DNA of 64,000 bases. It comes from Paraspadella gotoi (taxonomy: Eukaryota; Chaetognatha). The stretch spans positions 20,337,476 to 20,401,475 of the forward strand of contig CM119267.1 of assembly GCA_051294375.1 (NCBI GenBank), written 5' to 3'. The notes beneath the pieces were generated by a model that searched no databases, was not told the origin of the DNA, and saw nothing but the letters and a program-made list of their open reading frames with translations. Position numbers and translations under genes: made by a program. The number at the start of each line of letters is the position of its first letter. Positions within the stretch are counted from its first letter, which is position 1. Shown one piece after another: positions 27,742 through 38,894 of this stretch.

Positions 27742-27786
<45 letters not shown>

Positions 27787-30700
27787 AGTGCCTCTTTAAT
27801 CTCTTTCTCTGTTACTGACCCCTGATTGAAACTGTTAGCCGCGGGGCCCCAGATTCTGACGGTGCAATCATCCGAGGCGGAGACGAGCATGGAGGGAAGT
27901 TTCGGATTCCAATGGACGCAGTTCACGGTTCTATTATCAAGGAAAAAATTGCATGGCTCATTTGTCAATCGGCTTTTAGTGAGGAGGGTCTTTTTAATTT
28001 ATATTAAAACCATTATAGTTTAATAAAGATAACCCCCCCCCCCAAGTATATATCGAACCTGGCGTGACCATCGAGAATGGCGACTGGACGCTCCTTTCGC
28101 TTGTGCCAAATGTAGACGCGATTGTCTTCACTGCCTGAGGCCACAAAATCCTGGTTGAGGCCGCCGAAGCAGGAATGGATCGTGTAGAAACCTTGAGTCA
28201 CGCCTTCGCGGGGGAAAGGAAAGGAAATGGAATCCCTCTCTCCTTGAGCATTAAATATCTCTCTCTTCCTTTAAAAGACCTTGAAACTTCCTGACGAGGC
28301 ATCTGTCGGTGAGATCCCACAAGTGAACTCCCTGGGTGGCGACATTTAGAAGACCCAGCCGCCCGGAGGCGTTGAGGGTGAAGGACATGACGGGATGATC
28401 TTCCTGGATGATCTGGTGATCCAAGAGATCGTCAAAGTCGTAGCTAGAAACCAAAAAAAACAAAAATTTAAAATATTAAAACGAGTACAAAAGGTTCGCT
28501 GGCAAATAAAAAAATCCAAAATCGTACCCCTCCGCCCCCCCCCAAAAAAAAAATTGTTTGACGTAAATGGAGCTGAAGAAACGAACCCTCTGATCCTGTG
28601 GTGAGTGTCGGAGGCGAGGACGTTTTTTCCGTCCTTTGCGTAGGCGAGGCATTGAACTCTGACCCCTTCCCACGAGTCCAGAACGGATCCGTCCAAGTCG
28701 CACTGGTAAAATTGACCGCGAGTTCCGCCGGCAACAAACTTTTTTCCTAAATTAAGGGGAAAAAAAAAAAAATCATATTCGCATACGAATGATTTGACTT
28801 TCTGGTGAAAAATGAACTCGGTTTCGAACGACGAAAAGTGAAATTGGCGCGATATACTCGTCTCTCTACTCCCCCCTACATTGACTCACCTTCCGGATGC
28901 CACGAGGCGCAGGTGAGGCTGTCGTCGGGAGAGTGGTTGACCTTAGTCTTGAGTTCCCCCGTTTCCGTGTTCCAAATCCAAAGTTCGGAGGAATCGTCGG
29001 GTCCGCAGACGATGATGAGCTCGTCGTCGGGCGACCAGGCCAGGTAGGCCACGCCGTAGGAATGTCCTGGTACGAGGGTAAGGGAAAGTTCGGTTTTCGG
29101 TCGTATGTCATAAATGATATAAAATTTATTGGATAAAAATAACTTTATCAAGGGAAAAACCAGAAACGCGCTTCACCGTTACTATCCTACTACCCTCTAG
29201 CCTAAAACGGCCTCTCTTTAGACTTAACTATAAAATAATAATTATTGATTTTATTATCGTTCCAAAAAGCGTTTAAAGGCAACGCCAAATTTATCACAAA
29301 AACCCAAGTGACCGTACCTTCGAAGCACCGCCTGTAATGGACTTGGTGCGAGACGAGGTCGACGTCCCAGATGATGAGCGTGCCGTCCTTGGAACCGGTC
29401 GCCAGTTTCCTCCCGTTGTGAGAGAATCTGGCGAACCAGACTTCGTCGCCGTGTTCCGAGAGGATTTGCGTCGTCGTCCCGGGAAACTGCTCTCGAGAGC
29501 AGATGTGGTCGAGGAGAAGCGAGACGCTTTCGAGGTCGCATGAATCTTCTTGGGTGTTGTGGAAGGGGCAACCATCCTTCTGCCGCTCGATGGCTTGGGT
29601 CAAGAGGGTCTTCAGGCGGTTGGGGGGAAGCATCACAGAAGCGGGAAGGAATGCCTGGATGGTAGAGAAGACTCGGTGCGAGATTATTCATTATCAGAGA
29701 ATTGAATATAATTGATAAAATATAAGTAATAAAACAAAAGATCCGATAAATCACGCACCACCTGCAAGTATTCCATGAGTTTCTTCCTGGAGGAAAGACC
29801 TTTGCCCTCCCATCTGGCCATAGACTTTAAATCGTCGGCGTTGGCGCACATCATGAAAGTGGATAGTTGGTGGACGCGGTTAGTGTTGTACTTCAACGGG
29901 GTCAGCTCCTTCAAAAAATCATCAATAAAGTAACTGTACTGACACGATGGAGACGAGCGGCAAAGGCCCGGCACGGACGCATTAACCACTCGGAAGCTCC
30001 ACAAATGAGCAAACTCACCTGTCGCAGACAAGTCAGTGCCTCCATCACGTGACCTTCCTCCAAAAACTCCAAGTATTTTTGCTCCAACATGAGAAACTTC
30101 ATTTTGAGAATGCCTGAATAGAATATGGCGGGGGCCTTAAAACCCGAAAAGGGAAAAAAACAAAGCCCCGCCCCAATCAAGGGCCTCACCCTCAGGATCC
30201 TCGATTAGAGTCTTGAGCTCGTTTAAATCCTCGTCCGCTTTGTCCCATCGTCCCTCCATCACGTGATTTCGGAACTGAGCTGAAAATGGAAACGAGGAGA
30301 GAATTGACAAAGGAAAAGGAGATTGGATGGTGACGACCAGCTCGTTCTTTACCTGCGGAAGGATGTTCGAGTTTACAGCCCGATTCTCTGGTGAGCAAAT
30401 CGACGGTGTGGTCCAGCCCAAGACCCTTTAAGTGTTGACCTAAGTTGTGGCAAACGAAACGAAAATAACATCAAATTCCGAAAGTTCGAATAAAATTGAC
30501 TTTGTAAATGAAAAAGAGGAAGCACCGATCAATCGAATAATGTCCCGCTCGGTTTTTGAGGTGATCTTTTTGGAGACGAGGCTGTGGCGAAGTTCCTCCA
30601 GAGAACCAAAGTTCTGTCCGTTCTCGAGGCATCCGTTCTCTCGATTGTCCATGGATCGGTTCGACGACGACGAGGAGGAAGACGACGACGAAGTCGAAGA

Positions 30701-30960
30701 CGAATCGGAATCCTGGGATCGACGAATTATTAAACGATGTATAAATATTAAATAAACAAAAAAATATTTTCGGCGTACCCTGGACGACCCGTCTCTCGAT
30801 GAATGTGGTCCGGCTCCATTGCGTTGTAGAATCGAATGGTTGTCGCCCCTGACAAATCGAAATAGGATTTTAAAATTGTGATCGAGGATCGCGGACGTCG
30901 CGAGGAAAGCGAGACTCACCTTCCGTCGCCGCTTCTCCCGCCTTCGCCAGAATTTGACAT
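27443..30960 (-). CDS. WDR26: WDR26/GID7, scaffold subunit of the CTLH (GID) ubiquitin ligase
   Basis: Fourteen exons: 30920-30960, 30779-30848, 30526-30712, 30353-30439, 30190-30279, 30019-30113, 29762-29908, 29318-29654, 28890-29066, 28587-28746, 28280-28443, 28059-28203, 27820-27930 and 27443-27587. They total 1956 nt, or 651 residues. After a Ser-rich N terminus come the LisH/CTLH region ([20 protein letters not shown], then [19 protein letters not shown]) and a seven-blade WD40 propeller. The propeller motifs follow the human protein closely: [84 protein letters not shown]. The complex ubiquitinates metabolic enzymes and other targets. The last 45 residues, from the final exon, are Gly/Ser/His-rich and lineage-specific. 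Open, in-frame exons lie upstream (see 31006-31560). Confidence 0.95.
27739..27783. repeat. Poly(A)/poly(T) tract in the last WDR26 intron
   Basis: About 43 uninterrupted A on the plus strand, that is T on the transcribed strand, in the intron between 27820 and 27587. If read through, it would encode a run of Phe. Splicing to the 27443-27587 exon keeps the frame and removes it. Confidence 0.9.
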
Positions 30961-31005
30961 GATCGATTTGTGTTCCCTCGAGCGTCGCGCCTCGCCGCCG
31001 GAAGT

Positions 31006-31560
31006 GCTGGATTCGGGACGAGAAAAACATTATTTCGAGTCAAAAATGGCTTAACTTTCTCTTAAGCAATTTTAAAGCTGACACGAATTCAGGGTAAAAG
31101 GACTACGTAAAGTAGGACTCACCCGAGGGAAGAAGAGGACGAGGCCGGCGGGGAGGTCGTCGTTCGTCTTAGAATTGGTTGTTGGGAAGACGAAGGATGT
31201 AGAGAACTCAGATCTTGGGGAGAGAGAGAGATTGGGGGGAATTGAATGGGAATATGTAAAATTGTAAACTGCGTAATAACCGAAAGTTTAAACAGAAGAC
31301 ACGACAACCCTTTATAATTTATACTCACCCGAAGCGTCAGTGGCTGCGTCGGCGGTCGGCAGGAGACGGGGTCGTTTGTTAGGAGGTGGACTGTGACCTC
31401 CGGCCTCCGCGTCCGAGTCAGAGTCGGAAGTCGGCTCCAGAGTTGTGATGGGGGAACGCGGTCCGCGGCGACGCCCTCTCCCGACGACGCAAGAGCCAGG
31501 GCGAGAGGTGTCCCGGGGGTGGAGGAGATAAAGAGAAAGAAAGGGCGGGTCGGTCGAAAC
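31006..31560 (-). other. Probable 5' exons of WDR26 (UTR or coding extension)
   Basis: Segments at about 31126-31205 and 31330-31530 have good splice borders (GTGAGT donors; acceptors CCCCAAG and CCAG). They splice in frame into the first coding exon, which is itself open back to its acceptor at 31006. The frame reads through a nuclear-signal-like PPPNKRPRLLP and an acidic SDSDSDAEAGG but has no in-frame ATG. So it is either 5' untranslated sequence or the start lies elsewhere. Confidence 0.5.
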
Positions 31561-31775
31561 GGATAAGAGTTACAATACGTCTAAAGGAGATTAGATTTAG
31601 AATGATGGCGATGCATTTCTTGTCAACGAGGAAAAGTGGGAGTCATTGTTATCGATATAACCAGAAGTAGGAAAAGATTTCGTTTTTCTGCAGACGTTTA
31701 TTAGTTTCTGATGGGTAACTTACTAAACAAAAACAAAAAGTCAGTTTTAAAATTGAAACAAATGGCGAGGAAGTC

Positions 31776-32081
31776 TCACTCAATAAATGTCAATGGCAAA
31801 GGCCACTGGACGGCACGGTCGACCACAATGTTGCCCACTGTGTAGGATCTGCGAATATGAATACACAAGAGAACGGGGGACGACAACTGATATAGGATAC
31901 ACACCCGAACGCGTACTTTCTATAATAATAGACACGATGCTCACTGGGCTGAAAGGGAAACAATAATATAATAGGCACAAATCAAATAAACCATGATTAA
32001 TAATAATACGCATCGGTTAGTATAGTCTTTGAGATTGTCCACAATATTGTTTCCGACACTGGTCACCGACATTCGGTGCAT
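31776..32081 (-). CDS. Small unrecognised protein of 62 residues
   Basis: Three exons, 32010-32081, 31905-31948 and 31776-31848, total 189 nt in a single frame with proper GT-AG borders. The protein begins MHRMSVTSVGNNIVDNLKD, passes through an aromatic/basic core (EHRVYYYRKYAFG) and ends VQWPLPLTFIE. No transmembrane segment or signal peptide is visible. The consistent phase across two introns and the Tyr/Arg/Lys pattern argue for a real gene, perhaps a small organellar subunit, but I cannot name it. It starts only 64 nt after the stop of the thioredoxin-fold gene on the same strand, with an acceptor-like TTTCTTTGTGAAG in the gap. Confidence 0.55.
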
Positions 32082-32145
32082 CAAACTAATCGCTTCACAA
32101 AGAAACCCAAAATGTCTATCAATGTGTTTCAACCAAAACAACGCT

Positions 32146-32843
32146 TCATGTCTGGGCAGAGACTTGGCCCGCGTCAACTTTAGGGTCGTGCTCGCCCAAG
32201 AATTTAAGAAACCCATCGAGGCATCGCTCGCCTTCGTATTTGGCGTGAGGCTGGCCGTCCTTGAAGAGAAGTAGGGAGGGATAGCTGCGGACGCCGTACC
32301 TGTCCAATGTCATAGAAAGAGAATACTATTAAATGACGTATATAACTATAGTTATTAACTATATACCGTATTAATGAAAGATAAAATCCATCGGGGTTAC
32401 TGTAAGTAACAGAAAAAACAGAGACACGAACCGCTGACACAGCGCCTTATCCTCGTCGCAGTCTATCATGGCGACGTCGACGTTCCCGCCAACACGCTCG
32501 CCTAAATCCTTCCAAGTGGGCGCTAGTCGTTGGCAATGCCCGCACCAGCTCGTCTGGAAGTTGACAAAAGTCAGCCCCTTTTTCTCGGGAAAAGGGTCGT
32601 AGAGAACGGGCAACAAGTCAGACCACGGCTGAACTTTTGGAAAGATGTTCGGCGAATCTGGTGAAAAGGTGGAATTTTCAAAGGGCAATTTATCGGACTG
32701 ATCTTGCTCAGGATTGCCCCAAGTCAGCCCGACCCACTTTTCGGTTCAGTCGATATGCTCTCACCTCCATTAGCGATGTATGCCCCTATCACGGCTGCGA
32801 TGGGTCCCGTCACGGCCAGCCCAATTACGTGCTTCAACTTCAT
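32146..32843 (-). CDS. Single-domain thioredoxin-fold protein with N-terminal membrane or signal segment
   Basis: Three exons, 32765-32843, 32432-32657 and 32146-32299, give 152 residues. The first 25 residues (MKLKHVIGLAVTGPIAAVIG...) are a signal peptide or anchor. The rest is a thioredoxin domain with the active site WCGHC preceded by FVNFQTS, the VAMIDCDEDKALCQRYGV strand-helix, and the cis-Pro segment SYPSLLLFKDG. CGHC is the redox motif of protein disulphide isomerases, so it probably oxidises or isomerises disulphides in the secretory pathway. It resembles one domain of TXNDC5/ERp46-type proteins but has a single domain and no visible KDEL-type tail (it ends VSAQT). Confidence 0.85.
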
Positions 32844-33157
32844 CCCTCATTCACAGCATTTTTCTTGTTTTTTTTTCTTCTCTGCCGATTTTCTCTGTCT
32901 ACTAATTACAAAAAAACCTGTGCGAACGAAAAAAAACGGTATAAAATCATGTCCAAAAGGGACCCAAAAATAACAACTTAACGACTCAATATTTAATTTA
33001 TAATATCACGTTTCAACGAGTCAACAAAATTAACATCGAAGATAACGGAAAGAGACGTAATGGATCTTGGTAAAAGATGTTTTCTCGTCGTAGTAATCAA
33101 GTATCGGTGTCGCTGGCAGAAAATGAGAGAGACTCGGAGAGAGATGAGGAGAAGACG

Positions 33158-35340
33158 TCATTCTCCAACCATGTCGCGTAAATCTCGCCCACGCTGCGTG
33201 CTTGCTTCAATGGCGCCGATGACGGCGTCGCAAAACCCGCGCCCGCTCTCCAATACGTGAACGCCGTAAACCGTGGCGCCGCCGGGCGACATAACTTCGT
33301 CGCGGAGTTGAATGGGGTGAGTTCCTAGAGATTCGTAAAGTTCAGTTCGTAGTCAGGTAACAATAGAAGAAAATATTTTCAAAACAAAACGGGGAAACAA
33401 CAAAGACAAATTGAGACCTACCAGTTTCCAGAACCATCGTGGCTGCACCACGAAGCGTGTGAGCAGCCATCTCCGTCGCCATCGCGCGTGGGATTCCCAC
33501 TTTGACGCCGCCGTCTATGAGCGAACAAATGAGAAAATGAATAACGAAGTGTCAATTTAAACGTTACACAAGCAGTCAGCGCCAAAGCCTTAACCCGCAC
33601 CAGACATTGCTTGAATCATGGACATGACAAAGGCTGTCCCGCAGCCGGCCAATCCCGCCGTGCTGTCCATGAGGCTCTCGTCAGGGACCTTTGAGAGAGT
33701 AAAAAAAAAAATTAACTTTTAGGCCTTTTTGACGAATTATGTTTAAGAAAAAATGATTCAAAATTAAAAACGACCTTAAAGCATTTTCCAACCGCATTGA
33801 ACAGCTTCACAACGCGAGCTTCTTCTTCGGCGGTCACGCTGTTCGAGCAACAATAGGACGCCACTCCTAAGAATAAAAATAAATCAATGATGGTCTCCTG
33901 GGGAAAGAAAACCGCTTCGCACTCTGAATTCTGAATCGCTACCTTGGCCAACGCGGCAAGCGGTGTTGGGCATGAGGCGGATGATCTTGGCTGCGACTCC
34001 GGCTGCACCGGCCATCTGACCAAGAGTGACACCCGCGGCGACGCTGATAAGAACCACGGGAAGTCCCGCCAACCGATCCCTGATTTCCCGCAACACGGAA
34101 AGGATGTATTGAGGCTTTACGCAAAGGAACACGGTGCCTTAAGGGGAAGAAAAGAAAAATACCGTTATTTGATTGCTCCTGACGCAATTAAAAGTAAAAA
34201 ATCACAGAAAAAATCTTAAAAGTATAGTGATCTCGCCAGACGTTACTATCAAAGAAAATTAATGTAAAAATCCAGGAAAAAAACAAATGATTGATGCGAT
34301 AATGAATTATTGATGTTATAATAATTGATTGATATAATAATAATAATTGATTCATATAATAGTAATTGATTCATATAATAGTAATTGATTAATGTAATAA
34401 TAATTGATTAATGTAATAATAATTGATTGATTGATTAATTCGATTATAACAAATTATTAATACAATAATAACCAATTATTGATGTAATAATAACCAATTA
34501 TTGATGCGATAATAACCAAATATTGATACGATGATAACCAAATATTGATGCGATGATAACCATTTATTGATGCGATGATAATCATTCATTGACGTGATGA
34601 TAATCATTCATTATTAATAAAACAAATGCGTGTATGATTGAGAGAAAAAGAGAGAGAAAGAAGAAAAAAAAATAGAGAGAAGCTGGACAGCCACTGGACA
34701 GCCGCTGCAGAGCTGAAATCGTTTTTAAACAAATCAGAAGAGGCAGCGATGGAAAAAAAAAAAGAGCAACATATAATTAAAAGAAAGAGAAAAGCTGGAA
34801 AGCCACTGCAGAGCTGAACTCGTTTATATATATAAAAATTGTTTTGTAAATAAAAACAAACAAATGAATGTAACAATATGAAACGTATGAACCTAAAAGA
34901 TCTTTCTGATTAAAAGCTATATTTAAAATTTTAGCTTTCTATGGATACACACTTTTAAAATTTCCAATGGTAAAAAAGCGTGACGACGATGACAATGGTC
35001 ACAAAGAAGCAGAAGCGACCCTACATCTCGCACAAGTCGGGCTTAAGCCCGTCTGGCGAGATAAAAAATCCGGTTCTTCGATTCAACTCCCGAAACGTCC
35101 TTATTCTTTACCTGACTGAGCTGCGACCATAGAGTTGTCCTGGGTCGTAGTGACAGCATCGCCAACTTCTGCACGAAACTTGTCCAGAGTCGCGTTCGTT
35201 CTGGCGCTCGCGATGATGCTCTGAGGAGAAACGAGACCAGATGCCACGAATCCTCGCGCCATTGCGGTGGCCATATTTCCAGCGCCAATGAGGCCAACGG
35301 TCGATGATTGAGCGCCGGAAACTGCTGCGTCTCCACTCAT
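33158..35340 (-). CDS. PYCR: Pyrroline-5-carboxylate reductase
   Basis: Six exons: 35112-35340, 33943-34137, 33775-33866, 33601-33688, 33422-33514 and 33158-33324. They total 864 nt, or 287 residues. The enzyme reduces 1-pyrroline-5-carboxylate to proline with NAD(P)H. The N-terminal Rossmann motif VGLIGAGNMATAMARG (residues about 15-30), the KPQYILSVL helix, VAAGVT, RLMPNTACRVGQG and the C-terminal dimer domain signature (SPGGATVYGVHVLE) are all present. The domain GLAGCGTAFVMSMIQAMSDGG also fits the family. No mitochondrial targeting sequence is evident, so it may be of the cytosolic PYCR3 type. The first intron (34138-35111) is unusually long for this genome and filled with repeats. Confidence 0.94.
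34262..34860. repeat. Minisatellite and local duplications in the first PYCR intron
   Basis: From 34262 to about 34620 there are more than 15 imperfect units of roughly 20-25 bp of the type ATTGATGYRATAATAACCA. A second, shorter duplication follows: AGAAGCTGGACAGCCACTG at about 34677 and the related AGCTGGAAAGCCACTGCAGAGCTGAA at about 34793. Confidence 0.8.
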
Positions 35341-38300
35341 TCTTAAAATTTTTATGAAATTACTAGCAAAACAAAGATAAGTCGTCAAAGAGAACCAAAA
35401 TGTATTAAAATTGCACTTGTCAAATTAAACCAGCAAAAGAGGAAAACAATTAAATTAATAACAGAAGTATCTAGTATAAAGAGTTAAAGACCTTTAAAAG
35501 AAATGACTTAGAAATACTTTCTGTAAGGTTTCGACGCAACCTCGCAGGAGACAATGGAGATTTTGCCCTCTTAACTATAAGTATACACCTAAATACGGGA
35601 TAATCAGAATTTCATAGGCCACGAAAAAAGCACTGAAAAATAAACTATATTCTTTGATTATTTTGAGTCAGGGGTCAAATATTGAAATTCGCCTCGATAG
35701 TTCTATTTGTATTCACATAGAGTTCGTTCATACTAAATTTCAATAAATTTGGTCCTGTAGTTTTCTTGGAACGTGTTCTGGTCTCAAAAAAGGGGTATAA
35801 TAATAGCCATAGCCGATGAATTTTAAATGCTAATGTATACAGCGTTAAAATAATCTATCATGACCATAGATTATGGTATTAAAATATATTTTGTCAAAAA
35901 TGCTTTCTTCAGAGGGTACTAGCCTAATTAAAAATATTATATTAATATAATTTTTAATTTTTAATTTTTAATTTTTATATTGGTTGTACCAATTTCATTA
36001 ATATAAAGAGCAAAAATTATTTTTTTAAATCTTAAAATTTTTTGATGGATTCTGATAGAGCATAAAAAGTTAAACAAGAAATATATATATGCGATTTTAT
36101 TCGAATACAACGAGGTTGATTCAGTACAATCATCATCAACAAACAAACAAACAAAGACAGACTAAGTCTAAGCAAAAAACAAAATAGAGAGAAAAAAAAA
36201 CAGTTAATTAAATAAAATTAATTAATTAAAATTTAAACAATTAAAAATTGTTCTTATGTTGTAAAAAATGGAACAAGTTTCTGAAGAACAGTATTTTTCA
36301 TTGTATATATCTTTGAGATAAAGGTTTTCTTACGATTATTAAAAATTGTAGATAGGTCGTGGTATCCAAACATACTCCTAAGTTCTCTCACACTTTCCCA
36401 TCGACTGATAAAATCATTGAAAGATGATGATGATTTTTTACGGTTTTTCTTATTTTTGACACACTTATCGTAAAAATATTTAAAAAAGAATTATACTTTG
36501 TGTAGACAACTTTTTATGAGCTATCTGAATCTGATTTTAAAATTTAAAAATTCTAAAAAAAATTTTTGGCCTTTCCTATCTATAAATAATTATTAAAAAA
36601 ATAATTATTAGGGTATAGACTCTATACTATACTATACTATACTATAGAGCCATATTAGAAATTTTTTGTCCATTTAAAGTATTCTTAAAAATGTCTAAAT
36701 ATTCGTTTGAGCATGTACTCTCTAAATTTTTGACTCACCCCATTGAGTTCGGCTACCCCTAATAATAGTAATTATTAATATGAAATACAAAACTTTACCC
36801 AACGTACCCGTAAATTTCGTGTAATACCCCCAAAAGCCAACCACATAAGACAAACATAGGCCACATAAAAGGCCCTATAAAATTAACTATATGCTTTGAT
36901 TATTTTATTGCCATACCTGAGCACAAAGTTAGATTTAAAGTAATTTTAGACGTTGAAATGAAGCTACAAAAGGAAACGGTTTAACGCCTATTTATGATAA
37001 TAATTATGATCAGTTGTTGGATGAAAACAGCTTTTGGTTGATTTTTAACATAATTACTATAAAAACTTCCATGTTTTTTAAACGAAAATCATAAACGTCT
37101 CCTAACAAGGAAAATATTTGCTCTTCTTCGTTTTCTGCAATATGCAAATGAGATTTTGGAAGGATGTTTAAGATGAAACACTCGCTATGTCGGGAAGAAA
37201 CTTTCGTGGATTCGTTCATCGGCTTTTATTCATCAGTGGATTAATTTACGATCGGACATTTATTCATCTGTGGATCAATTCGTTCATTAATTATTCATTA
37301 ATCATTCAATGATTATTCATAGATCATTCATTGATTATTCATAGATTGTTCATCGATAGTTATTGATCGTTTATTATCTATTTCCTCCCACAGTTATCGT
37401 GAATCATTTATAGTATGATAGGAGAGGTGTTGGGTACTTGGTTCTGTTTAAAGGTCATTGATCAATGATTAAGATACAGCGTAGATTCCATGGTGCTCAG
37501 ACTGTCAATGCACGGTCGCCCGTGATCTATCCAAACCTATGGTTGTTCCGAGACATTCTGCCACGCCGTGACGTTCCGTGTCACCCCTTTGATCTCTCAC
37601 CGTTCTTATCGCCCATCAGTAAGGGGGTACGCAGGATTCGCCCTCTAACAGCTAAAGTAAAGACACGTACGTTGTGACCAAAATTAGTTATAAGATTATG
37701 AAAATTAATGTTTTTATTTATCATTTCCTTATTTTAATTTTTTTTCAAAATTGATTTTGATAACTATTCATAATATTACTTCATAATTGTATTATTATTA
37801 TTTTAATATTATATAATAATAATAATAATATTATACTAATAATAATATCAGTAATAATAATAGTAGAAATAATAATATTATTATATTATTATTTCTGGAT
37901 GATCTTGATAGTCATGATTTTAAAGATAATTCCAGTTAAGACTTTTCAACAAAAAAATATAAAAAAAAAATTGCAAACCGTCAAAGCAAGCAAAAACTTT
38001 AGGTCTTAGATCGTAATTGTTTTTGATATCTTTTTATTACAGACTCGGCGCTCGGGGTTTTGGCCAATCCAGTCTATCGTCCTTCGGATTTGTGCGGACT
38101 TGGCTCTTGGACTCGTTCATTCGTGGGCATGTATTGGGCATCGCGCTATTAACCCTACAAACAGACATTGTACTCTTTTTGTATCTCAGTTCATAGTTTT
38201 ATCATTGATACCTGAAAGAGATCATTCAGAAATTTTTTACAATTTGACTGCGCATTATAAAAAAGGCTTGGATGACTTTGGATATCGTAAGCAAATGACT

Positions 38301-38894
38301 ACTTGGTTATTGAATAATTGACTAGACTCAGCGGAAAAGGCAAGACTGGTATTTCGAGACTGACTACTTCGAAAACACGAGTTTCTACCGAAAAAGCGGT
38401 GGAATACTAATGTAGAATTTTTGGTCGTACACAGTACGAAATTCTGTTTAAATAATAAAAATACGTATACGACGATTACAAAAAATAGGTGCAAAAATCA
38501 GTAAAAAAAATTGTTGGACTATCACTTACAACCGTTACATGGGAAAACCGCGACGAAAAGCAATCACGGTTCCCGCAGTCAATATAAACGGACGGATTAG
38601 ACGTTACGCATGGCAAATCAGTTGTGGGGACACGGGAGATTTTTTTGTGCGCTTCATGTGTTTTCGGTGCTTATTTTTTTCCTTTTTTCGGTTTAGTTGG
38701 GTTCCTTCTTTTTTTCTGCGATGCACGATCACTGGAAGAAAAAGTCGAGGCTTCGAAGTGTTTTTGTGAGTAGGACGCTTTCGTGGCGACGATCCCATGA
38801 CAACAAAGATTCGCGATTGATTAAACGAGGCTCGCCACATTTGATTTTGAGGAAGACGCGCGCGTGCAAAGTCACGCCGCCTTTCGTCCGTCTC
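35341..38894. other. Gene-poor AT-rich interval
   Basis: No supported gene in 3.5 kb. Contents include dispersed repeat copies (35960-36000, 36094-36180), an octamer-containing motif near 37130-37156, ATTCATTAATCATTCA-type repetition at 37215-37340, and an AATAAT-rich stretch at 37790-37900. The small plus-strand frames at 38100-38321 and 38539-38769 have no recognisable motif. Confidence 0.5.
36094..36180. repeat. Dispersed repeat, copy 2 (GGTTGATTCAGTACA family)
   Basis: Partner of 22012-22094. It has the same order of segments (TTCGAAT, CAACRAGGTTGATTCAGTACA, CTAAGTCTAA, AAACAAA tail) with a small insertion of CATCATCAAC units. Confidence 0.55.

Noticed and set aside
27738-27968. WDR26 ending with a run of Phe
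   Set aside because: This arises from reading through the intron containing the T tract. Splicing to 27443-27587 gives a consistent frame.
34262-34620. Repeat array resembling a CRISPR
   Set aside because: Units are imperfect and contiguous, without unique spacers, and lie in an intron of an animal gene.
38370-38440. Possible snRNA (Sm-site-like AATTTTTGG near 38418)
   Set aside because: No U-snRNA secondary structure or conserved 5' segment could be recognised around it.
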